From CALLPQ01 sp039819545 (GTDB lineage Bacteria; Pseudomonadota; Alphaproteobacteria; Caulobacterales; Parvularculaceae): a DNA stretch of 64,000 nucleotides. The stretch lies in the NCBI GenBank assembly GCA_039819545.1, contig JBCBRS010000001.1, positions 1 to 64,000 on the forward strand, given 5' to 3'. Of this stretch, positions 62,507 through 64,000 are shown one piece after another. Under the pieces are notes generated by a model. The model was given only the letters and a program-made list of their open reading frames with translations, was not told where the DNA came from and ran no database searches. The position numbers and the translations under genes were made by a program. Position 1 is the first letter of the stretch. Every line of letters starts with the position of its first letter.

Positions 62507-63940
62507 TTAGTCGAAAAGCGATAAGAGTTTGACCACAGACTTTGTGCGTTTTGAGAATAGCGTCTCGGTAAAAAACGCACCGGCCACCCGTTTGGAGGCC
62601 TCGCCCCGTGTGGGATAGGGGGCAATATAATTTGTGAAGTCCCTGATCTTCCGGCCATTTGCCACCGCAAGAGCCCAGGGCTGGATCAGATCGCCTGCGT
62701 TCTTGCCTACAATCGATGCGCCCAGGATTTTGCCGTTCTTGGCGGTGATCACTTTGACAAGACCCGCCGTGCCCGCCTCGGCGATGGCACGATCATTTTC
62801 CTCAAATGACCACCGCTGCACCGAGATCGTCTCACCGGCTTCGCGTGCTTTTTCTTCGCTCATTCCCACATGGGCCAATTCCGGATCGCAGTAGGTAACC
62901 CAGGGGGAAATTTTGCTTGCTTTGTTCCGCCCTTTGGACAGCTTGAAAAGCAGATTACGGATGATCAGGCTGGCATGGTACCCGGCCACATGGGTAAATT
63001 GCAGACCGCCCGCCACATCGCCAATGGCGTAGACCCGGTCATTGGCGGTTTGCAGGAAGTCATTTACCTCAATCCCGCGCCCATTGCTGTTAATGCCTGC
63101 GGCGGCCAGATCAAGTTTATCGATATTGGCCCGGCGCCCCACCGCCATCAGCAAGTGCGATCCGCTGATCGTCTTGGGACCGTCCCCGTCGAGGTCAACA
63201 TTGATCACTCCGTCCGTAGACTGACTGACGGCTTTTGCTTTCGTGTTCTCGAGTATGGTTATGCCCTCTTGCGAGAGCGTTTCGCGGACAACGGCCACAA
63301 GCTCAGGGTCATCATTGCCCATGATGCTCGGTGCTGCCTCGATCAGGGTTACTTTGCTGCCGAGACGTGCATGGGCCTGCGCCATTTCAACGCCGATGGG
63401 CCCGCCCCCAACAACAAGCAGATGGTCAGGCTGCGTACGGTTTTCAAAAAGTGTCTCGTTGGTAAGATAGGGGACGTCTTCAATACCGGGAATAGGCGGT
63501 ACGAATGGCGAGGAGCCGGTGGCGACAATAATGAATTTGGCATTGATCACGGTATTGCCCGCCGTCACCTGGCGGGGCCCTGTAAATTTGGCCGTGTCGC
63601 GCAGGACGATGCAGCCGAGCCCTTCGAACCGTTCCTGGCTGTCGTGGGGGGCGATGGTGGCGATCGCGCGGTGCACATGGTCCATGGCGGCGCCATAGTC
63701 AATTTTCGGTGTGCTGGCGTGAATCCCAAAATCGCTTCCCTTACGGATGGATTGGGCAACACTTGCCGCCGTCAACAGGGCTTTCGATGGGACGCAGCCA
63801 TAATTCAGGCAGTCGCCGCCCATTTTGCCGTGTTCAATGAGAACAACGTTTTTGCCAAGCTGGGCCGCGCCCGCGGCGACGGACAGGCCGCCGGATCCGG
63901 CGCCAATAATACAAAGGTCCGTATCGATTGTTTTTGACAT
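62507..63940 (-). CDS. Mercuric-reductase-like FAD/NAD(P) oxidoreductase
   Basis: A 477-residue pyridine nucleotide-disulfide oxidoreductase. The FAD motif is IIGAGSGGLSVAAGAAQLG, the redox disulfide lies in GGDCLNYGCVPSKALL and the NAD motif is VVGGGPIGVEMAQAHARLG. The C-terminal motif reads APYPTRGEA, where E3 enzymes have a catalytic HPT: the histidine is replaced by Tyr. That places it with the MerA-like branch rather than dihydrolipoyl dehydrogenase, although it lacks the N-terminal metal-binding domain and the C-terminal cysteine pair needed for mercury reduction. The true substrate is unknown. The sensor kinase follows directly. Confidence 0.85.
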   Translation of the reverse strand: MSKTIDTDLCIIGAGSGGLSVAAGAAQLGKNVVLIEHGKMGGDCLNYGCVPSKALLTAASVAQSIRKGSDFGIHASTPKIDYGAAMDHVHRAIATIAPHDSQERFEGLGCIVLRDTAKFTGPRQVTAGNTVINAKFIIVATGSSPFVPPIPGIEDVPYLTNETLFENRTQPDHLLVVGGGPIGVEMAQAHARLGSKVTLIEAAPSIMGNDDPELVAVVRETLSQEGITILENTKAKAVSQSTDGVINVDLDGDGPKTISGSHLLMAVGRRANIDKLDLAAAGINSNGRGIEVNDFLQTANDRVYAIGDVAGGLQFTHVAGYHASLIIRNLLFKLSKGRNKASKISPWVTYCDPELAHVGMSEEKAREAGETISVQRWSFEENDRAIAEAGTAGLVKVITAKNGKILGASIVGKNAGDLIQPWALAVANGRKIRDFTNYIAPYPTRGEASKRVAGAFFTETLFSKRTKSVVKLLSLFD

Positions 63941-64000
63941 GGAATGGATCTTCTAAAAAATGGGCGCTCTGTGCCAGCTGGGTGCACTTACCGGCAACAG

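Noticed and set aside
62870..63937. A 355-codon frame on the plus strand opposite the mercuric-reductase-like gene
   Set aside because: The opposite frame encodes a complete flavoprotein with all motifs, and the plus-strand translation has no recognisable content; it is a shadow caused by high GC.
62507..63940. True mercuric reductase
   Set aside because: There is no N-terminal heavy-metal domain, no C-terminal cysteine pair and no mer gene nearby.

Overview
The window looks like a chromosomal segment of a free-living, aerobic, Gram-negative alphaproteobacterium of medium-high GC. The evidence is the canonical alphaproteobacterial aa3 cytochrome oxidase assembly cluster (coxB, ctaD, ctaB, a CoxF-like protein, ctaG, coxC, DUF983, SURF1), a NuoG of alphaproteobacterial type, TonB-dependent receptors, an AsmA-like YdbH system and an exosortase-type exopolysaccharide module. 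A Hyphomonadaceae or Parvularculaceae-like marine lineage would fit, but that is inference. I saw no rRNA, tRNA, CRISPR array, transposase or integrase.

Layout. 1-1.6 kb: an unrecognised lipoprotein gene that runs off the left edge, and an AT-rich gap. 1.6-8.4 kb: nuoG without other nuo genes, a DUF2807 protein, an isoaspartyl peptidase/asparaginase, gpmA and an acyl-CoA synthetase. 8.5-11.0 kb: a compact ECF sigma module (sigma factor, probable anti-sigma, CpxP/heavy-metal-sensor-like protein, EF-hand protein). A bipartite promoter motif with identical spacing occurs twice before the sigma gene and once before the EF-hand gene. 11.3-15.0 kb: ydbH-ynbE-ydbL, an inter-membrane lipid transport operon. 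15.0-16.8 kb: a small membrane protein and lpdA.

17-26 kb: a divergent polysaccharide locus. On the minus strand lie a TPR lipoprotein of PrsT type, a fusion of an ExeA-like ATPase with a GT2 glycosyltransferase, and a second GT2. On the plus strand lie a Wzz/GNVR chain-length protein and a CpsD-type tyrosine kinase with a tyrosine tail. 26-30.6 kb: an RND efflux adaptor and pump. 30.6-32.7 kb: a structured gap and small unrecognised genes. 32.8-43.5 kb: an ABC-F ATPase, a 1633-residue beta-helix/RTX protein, GluQ-RS, a DUF6090 protein, ThpR and a beta-helix protein.

43.7-55.6 kb: tldD and the cytochrome oxidase cluster, interrupted between ctaD and ctaB by a terminator-flanked TonB receptor gene and a small membrane protein. 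CoxB carries an unusual insertion of about 100 residues. 55.7-64 kb: a second TonB receptor, a diguanylate cyclase, a DEAD-box RNA helicase, an orphan histidine kinase and a mercuric-reductase-like flavoprotein.

The most interesting points are the ECF/CpxP/EF-hand regulon with its matching promoters, the ATPase-glycosyltransferase fusion, the CoxB insertion, and the overlapping small genes at 31.0-31.7 kb.
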